This document shows positions 37,829-46,183 of a stretch of DNA of 57,125 nt, one piece after another (within the stretch, counting starts at the first letter, position 1; each line of letters opens with the position of its first letter). The DNA comes from Chitinophaga pinensis (lineage in GTDB: Bacteria > Bacteroidota > Bacteroidia > 2-12-FULL-35-15). Location: the NCBI GenBank assembly GCA_945885475.1, contig CAMCYR010000019.1, positions 1 to 57,125 of the forward strand, read 5' to 3'. The notes under the pieces were generated by a model, which was not told the DNA's origin, ran no database searches, and was given only the letters and a program-made list of their open reading frames with translations. The position numbers were made by a program, and so were the translations under genes.

Positions 37829-38401
37829 ATGAGCAAATCATTGATTGAAAATAACCTGAAGGAAGCCCAAAAGGTTTTAGAACAATTTATTTCAGATAAT
37901 AAAAATATCGAGGCAATAGAAAATGCGGGGAAACTCCTTGCCGATTCGATTAATACGGGGAACAAAATAATCTCCTGTGGTAATGGCGGATCGATGTGCG
38001 ATGCGATGCATTTTGCTGAAGAACTGAGCGGACGATTCCGTGAAGACAGAAGAGCGTTGCCAGCTATTTCCATTTCAGACCCATCGCATCTTTCATGTGT
38101 AGGAAATGATTACGGCTACGAAAGTGTCTTTTCAAGATACATTGAAGCACTCGGAAATAAGGGCGATGTTTTGGTAGCAATAAGTACGAGTGGAAACTCC
38201 GCAAATGTGATCAAAGCAATCACTTCAGCCAAGGCAAAGGGAATGCATGTGATTGGTTTAACGGGAAAAGACGGAGGGAAAATGGCCGGACTTTGTGATA
38301 TAGAAATACGGGCACCCCATAGTGAGTATGCAGATAGAGCGCAGGAGATCCACATAAAAGTGATTCATTCGCTGATTCACTGCGTAGAAACAACACTTTA
38401 A
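37829..38401 (+). CDS. gmhA: phosphoheptose isomerase GmhA
   Basis: GmhA converts sedoheptulose 7-phosphate to D-glycero-D-manno-heptose 7-phosphate, the first step toward ADP-heptose for LPS core. The SIS domain is complete, with [21 protein letters not shown] at residues 50-70. The zinc and catalytic residues fall at the same numbers as in E. coli GmhA: His61, Glu65, Gln172 and His180. The sugar-phosphate loop STSGNSANV is near 120-127. The length of 190 residues is normal. It is a single-gene unit with a strong terminator. No other heptose gene is nearby. Confidence 0.95.
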   Translation: MSKSLIENNLKEAQKVLEQFISDNKNIEAIENAGKLLADSINTGNKIISCGNGGSMCDAMHFAEELSGRFREDRRALPAISISDPSHLSCVGNDYGYESVFSRYIEALGNKGDVLVAISTSGNSANVIKAITSAKAKGMHVIGLTGKDGGKMAGLCDIEIRAPHSEYADRAQEIHIKVIHSLIHCVETTL

Positions 38402-38414
38402 GAAAAACAAGACA

Positions 38415-38457
38415 TAAAAAAATCCCGCTCCGTAAATTACGGAGCGGGATTTTTTTA
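38415..38457. terminator. 21-bp bidirectional hairpin between convergent genes
   Basis: The arms 38415-38435 and 38437-38457 pair perfectly around one base, with a GC-rich core and A and T tracts. It serves gmhA on the + strand and the secreted protein on the - strand. Confidence 0.92.
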
Positions 38458-38472
38458 AATAACCTTTTAAAC

Positions 38473-40515
38473 TTATTTCTTAATTAATTTCAAGACAGAA
38501 GTAGTTCCGCCAATCGTAACATTTACGAAATACATTCCTGCAGTATATCTTGTCATATCAACAGGCAATAACATACCACCATTTAATTCACCGTATGATT
38601 TACTTCCTACTAAAGAACCATCGACAGAATAGATCATGACAGAAACATCAGATGCTTTAGTCAGATTTAAAGTAATAGAAGTATAGTCAGAAGAAGGATT
38701 CGGGTAAATACTCACTTGAGCATCAGGAGCATCAGCGATATCATTTATTCCTACACCAGTGCCTGAAACAAAACCATTAGCTACAGCTTGTGGAATTGTT
38801 GTAGAAGCAGCATTATCAATTTTACCTGTTGGATCAATGAACAGACCCACAATGTGAATTTGCGTATCATCATAAGATGCAGGTAAAGTAAATGTGAAAT
38901 TCCAAGTGAATACGCTACCAGCAGCAGTAGAAGTTCCAGCAGCATTAGCAATACCTGCAAAATCAGGGCTAATGAAACGGGCAACGTGATCATAAACCAT
39001 TTGAGAAGCAGGAACAGGATTCGCTAAGGATTCAAATCCACCCATAACTCCTGCAGCACCACCAGCATAAGCATTTGATTGTGCGTAAGTACTTCCCGTA
39101 CCAGTAACATCATCTTCAGTAATAACACAAGCAACTTTATAGTTTCCTGTTAAAGTAGATTGAACAGTACTAGTAACGGAAACATTTAAAACACGAGTTG
39201 TGGAGTTATAAGTAGCACCATTCAGAACGAATGCTTTTGGAGCAACAATAATGCGGGTTAAGAAATCTGTCTCAATTCCACTTGGATCAATCTCCGGTAA
39301 ACGATCAACCAAAGCACTTGGGTAACCACCAATCAATGCACCAATTGCAGCATCATAAGTAGTTACGGTCATTGGATCAGCGTTATGAACAGCGATAGGA
39401 GCAATAAATCCACTGTATTTAGTATCCATCAAATCCATATAAACAGCGCCACGAGGGCACCACTGACACCATGTTCCAGTACCTTCTTCAGCGACCACCA
39501 TTTTACCGGCAGCAGGTGTTACAGGAGTAACAATTGTAGTTAATACATTATCTGATGCATCACCATCAGCCCCTGCACCGTTTACATTACTTATAGTTGC
39601 AACAAAGGTATTTGTTCCAGTTACAAGTGTAAAAGGAACAGTGTATGTTTGGATTGTTGAAGCCAATGAAGCCAAGGTTAATCCTGTTACATTTTTAACA
39701 ACAGGAGCACCACCATTTTGAGTGATTGAAATATCAAATGAATTGATCACAGCTGTACCTAAATTTCTAACCTTAACAGCAGGGTATCTAACTGAACCAA
39801 CTAATCCATTAGAAATATCCAACATGTTGCCAGCAGCGTTTAATGCAGGTAACGTGTAAGGAGTAACATTATAGGAAACGTCATCAATCCAGAAACTTGC
39901 AGCAGCATCAGCAGGATAATAATCGATACCCCAAACCTGATTATTTGCATTGGACCATGTACCTTGAGATACACCATTGATTAATAATTCCCATGAATTT
40001 GAATTAAAGTTTGCTTTGATTTCCATTTCAAACCATGTTCCTACAGGTTGAGTAGCAGAAGCTACTATTGTTCCTGAATTCTGGATTTGAATATTTCCAC
40101 CTGTCATAAAACAATCCAAAACATACATACCACCCATTGTAGCTGTACCTTGGAAATTGAAGTAACCTGATTTACCAGTTGGGATTTTAAACCAAGATTT
40201 CCAAGAAAACTGACCAGTTGTTAACGGGGCACCTGCAGAGAAAGGTAAAATCACATCTTGAGGTCCTCCCGTTGCGCTGGTAGAGGAGAAATAAATAGAC
40301 TTTGATCCGGCAACCGTATGGTTATCCGTTGAAACTACCGCAACATCTTCTGCACCACCACCTGTAGTAGATGACCAAGTTCTCCATAACGGAGATTGAA
40401 TACCTAAAAGCGGTGTTGTTAATGTATAGGATTCGAAATCATCTGAGAATGTTTGTGCTTTTGTGGCGGTAAAGGCAAGCAAGCATCCCAATGTAAGTGT
40501 AGCAATTTTTTTCAT
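38473..40515 (-). CDS. Omp28-like secreted protein with T9SS sorting domain
   Basis: The protein has 680 residues. The signal peptide is MKKIATLTLGCLLAFTATKAQ; I chose this ATG (40515) over a longer frame beginning at 40563. The first 220 residues look like a lectin or laminin-G-type sandwich (FSDDFESYTL). A middle region of Ig-like character follows. From about residue 340 it resembles Omp28-related proteins, with a thioredoxin-like EEGTGTWCQWCPRG carrying Cys350 and Cys353. The end is a type A sorting domain (VSIYPNPSSDYTSITLNL, AGMYFVNVTIGGTTS). The protein should be exported and attached to the cell surface. Whether CQWC is redox active is unknown. Confidence 0.88.
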   Translation of the reverse strand: MKKIATLTLGCLLAFTATKAQTFSDDFESYTLTTPLLGIQSPLWRTWSSTTGGGAEDVAVVSTDNHTVAGSKSIYFSSTSATGGPQDVILPFSAGAPLTTGQFSWKSWFKIPTGKSGYFNFQGTATMGGMYVLDCFMTGGNIQIQNSGTIVASATQPVGTWFEMEIKANFNSNSWELLINGVSQGTWSNANNQVWGIDYYPADAAASFWIDDVSYNVTPYTLPALNAAGNMLDISNGLVGSVRYPAVKVRNLGTAVINSFDISITQNGGAPVVKNVTGLTLASLASTIQTYTVPFTLVTGTNTFVATISNVNGAGADGDASDNVLTTIVTPVTPAAGKMVVAEEGTGTWCQWCPRGAVYMDLMDTKYSGFIAPIAVHNADPMTVTTYDAAIGALIGGYPSALVDRLPEIDPSGIETDFLTRIIVAPKAFVLNGATYNSTTRVLNVSVTSTVQSTLTGNYKVACVITEDDVTGTGSTYAQSNAYAGGAAGVMGGFESLANPVPASQMVYDHVARFISPDFAGIANAAGTSTAAGSVFTWNFTFTLPASYDDTQIHIVGLFIDPTGKIDNAASTTIPQAVANGFVSGTGVGINDIADAPDAQVSIYPNPSSDYTSITLNLTKASDVSVMIYSVDGSLVGSKSYGELNGGMLLPVDMTRYTAGMYFVNVTIGGTTSVLKLIKK

Positions 40516-40651
40516 TTGTATCGGATTTGATTGTTTTTTTGATTTATGAAGATAAATATACAATGAAAAAATTAATTTTTAAAATAATAATAATTTTTTA
40601 TTAGCAATCGGTGACAAAAAACGATTCATATTAATCTATTGAAGTAACCGA

Positions 40652-40667
40652 TACTTTTGTACATTTG
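40652..40667 (+). promoter_or_regulatory. two adjacent -7 boxes upstream of comM
   Basis: TACTTTTG (40652-40659) is followed directly by TACATTTG (40660-40667). Both fit TAnnTTTG, and either would give a leader of about 30 nt before the ATG at 40701. Confidence 0.55.
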
Positions 40668-40700
40668 CCACCTACTCCCGAAATTTTATAATTCAATTTT

Positions 40701-42239
40701 ATGTTAGTGAAAACATTTGGCAGTGCCGTATATGGCATTAGCGCAACAACTGTAACGGTTGAGACGAATATCAATCCGGGAGTAAATTTTTTAATGGTAG
40801 GTTTACCCGATAGTGCTGTAAAGGAAAGTCAGCAGCGTATTGCCGCATCACTTAAAAATAATGGATATAAGATTCCAGGCAAAAGTATTGTCATTAATAT
40901 GGCACCAGCCGACATCAGAAAAGAAGGTTCGGCTTACGATCTCACAATAGCTATAGGTATCCTGGCAGCATCGGAACAAATTCTTCCTGAAAAAGTAGGA
41001 GACTACATCATCATGGGTGAACTTTCACTCGATGGCGGACTGCAGCCGATAAAGGGTGTTTTACCGATCGCGATACAGGCAAAAATAGAAAAATTCAAAG
41101 GAATTATACTTCCGAAACAGAATGCAAATGAAGCCGGTATTGTTGGCGGATTAGAAGTATATGGCGTAGAAAATATAAAAGATGTTATTGATTTTTTTAA
41201 TGGAGAACGTCAATTAGAGCAAACAATCATCAATACAGAAGACGAATTTTTTTCGAAGTTAAATAATACAGAATTCGACTTTTCGGATGTTAAAGGACAA
41301 GAAAATATAAAACGTGCTTTGGAGATCGCAGCTTCGGGTGGACACAATGTAATTTTGATCGGACCACCGGGAGCAGGTAAAACAATGTTGGCAAAACGAC
41401 TCCCGACTATTTTGCCACCTATGAATTTACAGGAGGCATTAGAAACAACAAAAATTCATAGTGTTGCCGGCAAAATGGGGAAGAACACAGGAATCGTTTC
41501 TATCCGTCCATTCCGCTCACCTCACCATACAATTTCTGATGTAGCCTTAGTGGGCGGAGGAGGTGTTCCGCAGCCAGGAGAAATTTCTTTATCCCATAAC
41601 GGTGTTTTATTTTTAGATGAATTACCGGAATTTAAACGTACCGTACTGGAAGTGATGCGTCAACCTTTAGAAGATAGAGTTGTGACCATATCACGGGCAA
41701 AATTTTCAGTAGAATATCCTGCTAGCTTTATGCTGATCGCCTCCATGAATCCTTGTCCGTGTGGGTATTATAACCATCCGGAGAAGCAATGTGTTTGTCC
41801 TCCCGGGACCGTTCAGAAATATTTAAATAAAATTTCCGGACCATTATTAGATCGTATTGATATACATGTAGAAGTAACACCGGTATCCTATAATGAATTG
41901 GCGGCAGAACGAAAATCCGAGAAAAGTGAATTTGTAAGAGCGCGAGTAATAAAAGCCAGAGCGATTCAAGAAATACGATATAAAGAAAATGAAGGAGTGC
42001 ATTGCAATGCGCAAATAAGTTCAAAACAACTTCGGGAAGTATGCAGAATTGACGAGGCGGGAAATCAACTTTTAAAAACAGCGATGGAACGATTGGGGCT
42101 TTCTGCGAGGGCATACGACCGCATATTAAAAGTTGCACGCACCATTGCAGATTTAGATGAGTGCGAAAATATTGAAACCCAGCATTTGGCGGAAGCTATC
42201 CAATATCGCAGTCTGGATCGTGAAGGCTGGGCGGGGTAA
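40701..42239 (+). CDS. comM: YifB/ComM family AAA+ ATPase
   Basis: This is a Mg-chelatase-like AAA+ protein. In Vibrio and Haemophilus ComM is a hexameric helicase that drives branch migration during natural transformation. The N-terminal Lon-protease-like fold (about residues 20-165, with GLPDSAVKESQQR and KGSAYDLTIAIGIL-type sequence) is followed by Walker A GPPGAGKT at 221-228, Walker B near 305 (VLFLDELPEF), and the segment MNPCPCGY with a zinc-like Cys pattern near 350. The 512-residue length matches. Many bacteria that are not naturally competent keep it, so its presence alone does not show competence. It has its own promoter and terminator. Confidence 0.94.
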   Translation: MLVKTFGSAVYGISATTVTVETNINPGVNFLMVGLPDSAVKESQQRIAASLKNNGYKIPGKSIVINMAPADIRKEGSAYDLTIAIGILAASEQILPEKVGDYIIMGELSLDGGLQPIKGVLPIAIQAKIEKFKGIILPKQNANEAGIVGGLEVYGVENIKDVIDFFNGERQLEQTIINTEDEFFSKLNNTEFDFSDVKGQENIKRALEIAASGGHNVILIGPPGAGKTMLAKRLPTILPPMNLQEALETTKIHSVAGKMGKNTGIVSIRPFRSPHHTISDVALVGGGGVPQPGEISLSHNGVLFLDELPEFKRTVLEVMRQPLEDRVVTISRAKFSVEYPASFMLIASMNPCPCGYYNHPEKQCVCPPGTVQKYLNKISGPLLDRIDIHVEVTPVSYNELAAERKSEKSEFVRARVIKARAIQEIRYKENEGVHCNAQISSKQLREVCRIDEAGNQLLKTAMERLGLSARAYDRILKVARTIADLDECENIETQHLAEAIQYRSLDREGWAG

Positions 42240-42280
42240 AAAGTGTTTAAAAGAAGGAAGTACTTATAACAGTGTACAAT

Positions 42281-42317
42281 AAAAAAAGCGCTCTGAAATG
42301 ATTCAGAACGCTTTTTT
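42281..42317. terminator. hairpin terminator between comM and a convergent gene
   Basis: GCG-TCTGAA pairs with TTCAGA-CGC with one mismatch around a short loop, flanked by A and T tracts on both sides. Confidence 0.8.
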
Positions 42318-42336
42318 AAAATCAGAGTTAATCTAA

Positions 42337-43284
42337 TTATTTTATAAATACTTTCTTTGTATATAACTGCCCTTTTGCTTCCACTCTTACAAAATAAATT
42401 CCGGAAGGTTGCGCTTCCATATTGATTGTATTGTTTTCAAGCGATGCGGAGATTGTTCTACCCAACACATCATAAACACCTTGCAATTTTACAGCATCTA
42501 ACGATTTGATCTTAATGATATTTCCTGCTGCAAATACGTCCAAAGAAGAAAGTGACACACCTGCAACACCAAGAGCTGGAGTCGACAAAGTAATATCATC
42601 AACAGCGAAAGAAGGATCTGTTCCTAAACCGTCATCATTGTTTGTCCAGTTAAAACCAATTTTCACACTTGCATTATTATTTGCACTTGCAGGTAAAGAA
42701 AAAGAATAAGCTGTCCAGGTACCTTGAGGAGCACAAGCACCTAGAGGTGTTTTCGCCATATTATTTAAAAGCGACCAAGTAGTTCCGCCATCAGCAGAAT
42801 ACCAAAGACTCGCATCATCCAAAGTAGTTGCACCGTTTTCAAGATAAGCAAAAGAGATCGAGATAGATGATTGACCTGTACAATTAATGATAGGAGATTC
42901 AGCACGTTTATTGGTGGTTGCACAAATCCCAAAGGCACATGCACCTGCAACACCTGAAAAATAGGACGCTCCGCCATCAGCAGCAAGAGAAACCAAAGCA
43001 ATTGCGACATTTCCAACATGCAAGGTCGCATCAACAGAACCGACACATCCAGTACCACAAGCGCCAACAGGATTTCCTGCTTCCTGCGCACCAATATAAA
43101 AGGTATTTGCAGTAGCATCATTTGTTCCTGTTGATGAAATTGTCCAAGCACCATTTGTGCCGGTATATGCACTTGCTAATTGTCCTTGATTACAACCTGT
43201 ACCAAAATCTTCCGTCCAGAATACCTGCGCATCTGCAATAACAACGGTTGAGAATAATGTAACTAATAAGTAGATTTTTTTCAT
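42337..43284 (-). CDS. secreted protein with T9SS sorting domain
   Basis: This 315-residue protein starts at the ATG at 43284; a good promoter lies 22 nt upstream and excludes the longer frame from 43335. The signal peptide is MKKIYLLVTLFSTVVIADAQ. The main domain (about residues 25-235) is a jelly-roll of the kind seen in cleaved-adhesin or MAM-like modules: it includes FAYLENGATTLDDASLWYS, DGGTTWSLL and FAVDDITL. Cysteines occur in pairs (CGTGCVG, CAFGICA). The end is a type A sorting domain (LQGVYDVLGRTISASL, SGIYFVRVEAKGQ). It is likely displayed on the surface; the ligand is unknown. Confidence 0.88.
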   Translation of the reverse strand: MKKIYLLVTLFSTVVIADAQVFWTEDFGTGCNQGQLASAYTGTNGAWTISSTGTNDATANTFYIGAQEAGNPVGACGTGCVGSVDATLHVGNVAIALVSLAADGGASYFSGVAGACAFGICATTNKRAESPIINCTGQSSISISFAYLENGATTLDDASLWYSADGGTTWSLLNNMAKTPLGACAPQGTWTAYSFSLPASANNNASVKIGFNWTNNDDGLGTDPSFAVDDITLSTPALGVAGVSLSSLDVFAAGNIIKIKSLDAVKLQGVYDVLGRTISASLENNTINMEAQPSGIYFVRVEAKGQLYTKKVFIK

Positions 43285-43305
43285 GTTTTTAAAGCTTAGT
43301 TTAAT

Positions 43306-43335
43306 CAAAGATAAAAAATTATGACAAAAGTGCAA
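43306..43335 (-). promoter_or_regulatory. TTG-N19-TATCTTTG promoter on the minus strand
   Basis: On the minus strand TTG (43333-43335) and TATCTTTG (43306-43313) are 19 nt apart, a full match to the Bacteroidota consensus. The box ends 21 nt before the ATG of the secreted protein at 43284. Confidence 0.75.
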
Positions 43336-43359
43336 GAGGAAATTTCAAATTACAAATGT

Positions 43360-43367
43360 TAAATTTG
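43360..43367 (+). promoter_or_regulatory. -7 promoter box for msrB (TAAATTTG)
   Basis: TAAATTTG fits TAnnTTTG and lies 61 nt before the msrB ATG. No -33 TTG is visible. Confidence 0.45.
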
Positions 43368-43428
43368 CGGTTAACAAAACATAATTATCACTTTTATGTT
43401 TTAATGTTACATTAATAAATTAAAGGTC

Positions 43429-43917
43429 ATGAGAAATGCCGTCCTTATATTATTTGCGTTAAGTTTAGTTGCCTGTAATGGAACCGGACAAACATCCACA
43501 GAAAACCCCCAAAGCCCCATGAACGATTCAAACAAAGTAGTAAAAACAGAAGAAGAGTGGAAAAAAATACTAAGTGACGAACAATACAATGTATTGCGCG
43601 AAAAAGGAACTGAAAGGCCTTTTTCAGGGAAATACTATTTACATACCGATAAGGGAATGTATGCATGTGCTGGATGCGGTTCCGAACTATTTAAATCAGA
43701 CACAAAATTTGATGCCGGTTGCGGCTGGCCGAGTTTTTCGGATGTGGTAGACTCTACAAAAGTAGTTTATATAAAGGATAAATCACATGGCATGATACGG
43801 ACGGAGATTACCTGTGCAACATGTGGAGGACATTTAGGACACGTTTTTGATGATGGCCCTGCTCCCACTGGTTTAAGATATTGCATCAATTCTGTTTCCA
43901 TTGAGTTTAAGAAATAG
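43429..43917 (+). CDS. msrB: lipoprotein methionine-R-sulfoxide reductase MsrB
   Basis: MsrB reduces the R form of methionine sulfoxide in proteins. The N-terminus is a lipoprotein signal ending in LVAC with Cys16, so this copy is anchored in the envelope and not in the cytoplasm. The MsrB domain covers about residues 40-162. The zinc-binding cysteines are CAGC (80 and 83) and CATC (129 and 132), and the catalytic Cys152 lies in RYCINSVS. The linker between lipid anchor and domain is short and polar. It has its own promoter box and no close neighbour on the same strand. Confidence 0.94.
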   Translation: MRNAVLILFALSLVACNGTGQTSTENPQSPMNDSNKVVKTEEEWKKILSDEQYNVLREKGTERPFSGKYYLHTDKGMYACAGCGSELFKSDTKFDAGCGWPSFSDVVDSTKVVYIKDKSHGMIRTEITCATCGGHLGHVFDDGPAPTGLRYCINSVSIEFKK

Positions 43918-43945
43918 TCCCACGAAAATTATTATATTCTGCATG

Positions 43946-44083
43946 GGTTCGCGACTCCGCTCGAACTGACTATATTGAGTTTCAGTTCGAGCTGCACTAC
44001 TGTCAGTTCGAACGGAGTCGAGAACCAGATTAATATAAGTAAGAAAAGTGTTTGTGCTAAGTCAGTTCGATCGGAGTCGAGAA
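43946..44083. repeat. inverted and direct copies of a 25-bp intergenic repeat
   Basis: A 25-bp element (43946-43970) reading GGTTCGCGACTCCGCTCGAA and onward is repeated in the opposite direction at 44002-44026 (CAGTTCGAACGGAGTCGAGA) and again at 44061-44083 (CAGTTCGATCGGAGTCGAGA). A partial copy lies at 43983-43995. The first two can fold into one long hairpin. I see it as a REP-like family; an isolated pair of TCAGTTCG/CGAACTGA arms also occurs at 45664-45689. Confidence 0.8.
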
Positions 44084-44145
44084 ACGGCGCAATTCCTGTT
44101 TATCCTATTCAGCTTTAACTATTTTTGATAAAAAATGTTTAAACA

Positions 44146-44177
44146 TTGTATGTATATACATATATTTTATATCTTTG
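44146..44177 (+). promoter_or_regulatory. TTG-N21-TATCTTTG promoter for yceI
   Basis: TTG at 44146-44148 and TATCTTTG at 44170-44177 are 21 nt apart, matching the Bacteroidota consensus. The box ends 28 nt before the ATG at 44206. It overlaps the longer frame starting at 44146, which is therefore not the real start. Confidence 0.75.
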
Positions 44178-44205
44178 CAGTGTTAAACTTAAAAACCCTA
44201 AAAAA

Positions 44206-44811
44206 ATGATTAAAAAAATGACATTGGGCTTCATTGCGGCAGCTGCAATCGGAGCATTTGCTTTTACATCTCCAAAAGCATCCACCGTAAATTATTCTAT
44301 TGACACCAAAGCAAGCACGGCTTCTTGGTTAGCTAAAAAAGTAACTGGGCAGCACGAAGGTGGTGTTGCTATTTCTAAAGGAAACATTGTTTCTGATGGA
44401 AAAAACATTACAGGCGGCTCATTTGAAATAGACATGACCACTATCAGCTGTACTGATATTACAGACAAAGAATACAATGGTAAATTGCTTGGGCATTTAA
44501 AAGGAGATGATTTTTTTAGTATTGAAAAAAATCCGACGGCTAAATTTGAATTGACAAAAGCAACATTAAAATCTGGTAATGATTATACAGTTACAGGAAA
44601 ACTAACTATCAAAGGAATTACAAACGAAATTAGCTTTCCTGCAATGATTAAAATGGATGCAAAAACTTTTGTAACAGTAGCTAAAATTATGGTGAACCGC
44701 ACAAAATATGAAATTAAGTATGGTTCTGCTAGTTTCTTCGAAGGTATTGGTGATAAAGCGATCAATGATGAGTTTGAATTGAACATTAATTTAGTGGCTG
44801 CTTCAAAATAA
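44206..44811 (+). CDS. YceI-family periplasmic protein
   Basis: YceI proteins are periplasmic lipocalin-like barrels that bind polyisoprenoid lipids. The chosen ATG gives 201 residues with the signal peptide MIKKMTLGFIAAAAIGAFAF, cleavage near residue 26. The mature domain has YSIDTKASTASWLAKKV at its start and the family features GGSFEIDMTTISCTD, LKGDDFFSIEKNPTAKFELT, and GKLTIKGITNEISFP. It ends in ELNINLVAAS. It is followed by a terminator and stands alone. The physiological lipid is not known. Confidence 0.93.
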   Translation: MIKKMTLGFIAAAAIGAFAFTSPKASTVNYSIDTKASTASWLAKKVTGQHEGGVAISKGNIVSDGKNITGGSFEIDMTTISCTDITDKEYNGKLLGHLKGDDFFSIEKNPTAKFELTKATLKSGNDYTVTGKLTIKGITNEISFPAMIKMDAKTFVTVAKIMVNRTKYEIKYGSASFFEGIGDKAINDEFELNINLVAASK

Positions 44812-44835
44812 GAATTTGGCTTAATTTAAAATCTG

Positions 44836-44873
44836 AAAATCCCCTTCCAGTTTAACGGTTGGGGATTTTTTTT
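44836..44873 (+). terminator. terminator after yceI
   Basis: AAAATCCCC pairs with GGGGATTTT across a 16-nt loop, then a run of T follows. It begins 24 nt after the stop. Confidence 0.8.
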
Positions 44874-44901
44874 ATTTTTAATCGTATCCTTTATTAGATG
44901 A

Positions 44902-44997
44902 TCATTGCGAGGAACGAAGCAATCTTTCCTAATTGTATCGATTCTCCTTATCGTTAGAGATTACAACCTCCCGCGAAGTTACGGGACTAGCAATGAC
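44902..44997. repeat. dispersed intergenic repeat with TCATTGC/GCAATGA ends
   Basis: The stretch begins TCATTGCGAGGAACGAAGCA and ends with the inverted sequence ACTAGCAATGA. The left end resembles a sequence often found between genes in several bacterial genomes. No reading frame runs through it. Confidence 0.5.
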
Positions 44998-45053
44998 GCT
45001 CACTAAAAAAAATTCCATTCCTAATCACCGTTTACTTAATTACTTTTTACCTC

Positions 45054-45572
45054 TTAATAACTAAGTCCCCACTGGCAAATGATACCGCCCATAATTCCAA
45101 GGCAAAGTATCCAATATCCACAGTTAATTGCGATGTATTTGAAACCTTTGCGCTCCAAGATTGCAGTGATTCCCATCACTGGAAGTACAAAGAGTAATCC
45201 TGCCGAAATCCCATGAAACAAACCGTGCTTGAAGGTGCGGAAATTACTTCCATATTTCGACATAAAGTCTTTAAAATATTTTGCTCCCTCAGAGTTGATA
45301 GGATCAGCCATGGTATCGGGCGTTGAAAGGGTTGAGAATACGCCCATTTGATGAATGGTGATTGGCATGAGCGAAATTGCTAATAAAAAACTAAGCACTA
45401 ATGAAACTCCGAAGATTACAGCCATGTTACCGCCTTTCATCTTGGCTTCTGTCATACCAGAAGCATCCATCCATACTTTTCCAAAAACTTTCGGATTATA
45501 CCAAATAAAACCAAATATCATCGGGACAAGGGCTGCAAAAAAAACATACAGAAAATTAATTTTTAAATCCAT
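45054..45572 (-). CDS. DUF1761 family membrane protein
   Basis: This 172-residue protein has four or five hydrophobic helices (about 7-25, 50-70, 110-130, 145-170). The first helix contains the DUF1761 pattern FGFIWYNPKVFGKVW. The glycine-rich GLFHGISAGLLFVLPVMG is in the second half. Its function is unknown. The gene is flanked by repeats on both sides and no promoter box was noticed. Confidence 0.88.
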   Translation of the reverse strand: MDLKINFLYVFFAALVPMIFGFIWYNPKVFGKVWMDASGMTEAKMKGGNMAVIFGVSLVLSFLLAISLMPITIHQMGVFSTLSTPDTMADPINSEGAKYFKDFMSKYGSNFRTFKHGLFHGISAGLLFVLPVMGITAILERKGFKYIAINCGYWILCLGIMGGIICQWGLSY

Positions 45573-45699
45573 GAGCTAGTGTTTTTGTTCCATCTAAAAT
45601 AAACTATTTAATGAGAAAAATTAAAAAAAGAATGAAAATTATAGAATTATATTTTTAAAAACTTCAGTTCGTTCTGCTGATCGAACTGACAAGCTTGCT
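45573..45699. other. spacer upstream of the DUF1761 gene
   Basis: AT-rich sequence that ends with an inverted pair TCAGTTCG/CGAACTGA at 45664-45689, related to the 25-bp repeats near 44 kb. No gene is seen. Confidence 0.5.
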
Positions 45700-46084
45700 C
45701 TTCCCCCTTGGAGAAGGGGGCTAGGGGGATTGAGTTCGTTTCTTCTTTTGAGGCTATTATTGGTAATGTAAAATCTTACTCTTCCCCCTTGGAGAAGGAG
45801 GCTAAAGTGATTGAGTTCGTTTCTTCTTTTGAGGCTATTATTGGTAATGTAAATCTTGCTCTCCCCCTTGGAGATTGATTTCGTTTCTTCTTTTGAAGCT
45901 ATTATTGCTAATGTAAATCTTGCTATTCCCCCTTGGAGAAGGGGGCTAGGGGGATTGATTTCGTTTCTTCTTTTGAGCCTATTATTGCTAATGTAAATCT
46001 CGCTCTTCCCCCTTGGAGAAGGGGGCTAGGGGGATTGAGTTCGTTTCTTCTTTTGAGGCTATTATTGGTAATGTAAATTCTCGA
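45700..46084. repeat. five tandem copies of an 80-bp repeat
   Basis: Units begin at 45700, 45781, 45861, 45925 and 46005, with lengths of about 81, 80, 64, 80 and 80 bp. Each carries a CCCCCTTGGAGAAGGGGG hairpin followed by CTAGGGGGATTG, then GTTTCTTCTTTTGAGGCTAT and a TATTGGTAATGTAAAT segment. The third unit lacks the right half of the hairpin, and the second has changed bases there. No protein frame is kept. The hairpin core resembles G-rich intergenic repeats found in Bacteroidota. It fills the gap between the DUF1761 gene and secA. Confidence 0.9.
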
Positions 46085-46123
46085 TATAAGCCAATCCGTT
46101 TCTTTACGCTACATGCATTATCC

Positions 46124-46162
46124 TAAAAAAAAACACCTCAGCATTTTTTAGAACGTTGAGGC
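46124..46162 (-). terminator. probable terminator after secA
   Basis: On the minus strand CCTCA and TGAGG pair around a loop of about 16 nt and are followed by nine T. The stem is short, so the call is moderate. Confidence 0.55.
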
Positions 46163-46183
46163 ATTTTATTATTTATAAATACA

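Noticed and set aside
44146-44205. Upstream TTG start for the yceI gene
   Set aside because: It coincides with the -33 and -7 promoter elements. The ATG at 44206 gives a normal signal peptide.
45700-46084. CRISPR array
   Set aside because: The units are 64-81 bp, nearly identical over their whole length and without variable spacers, and there are no cas genes.
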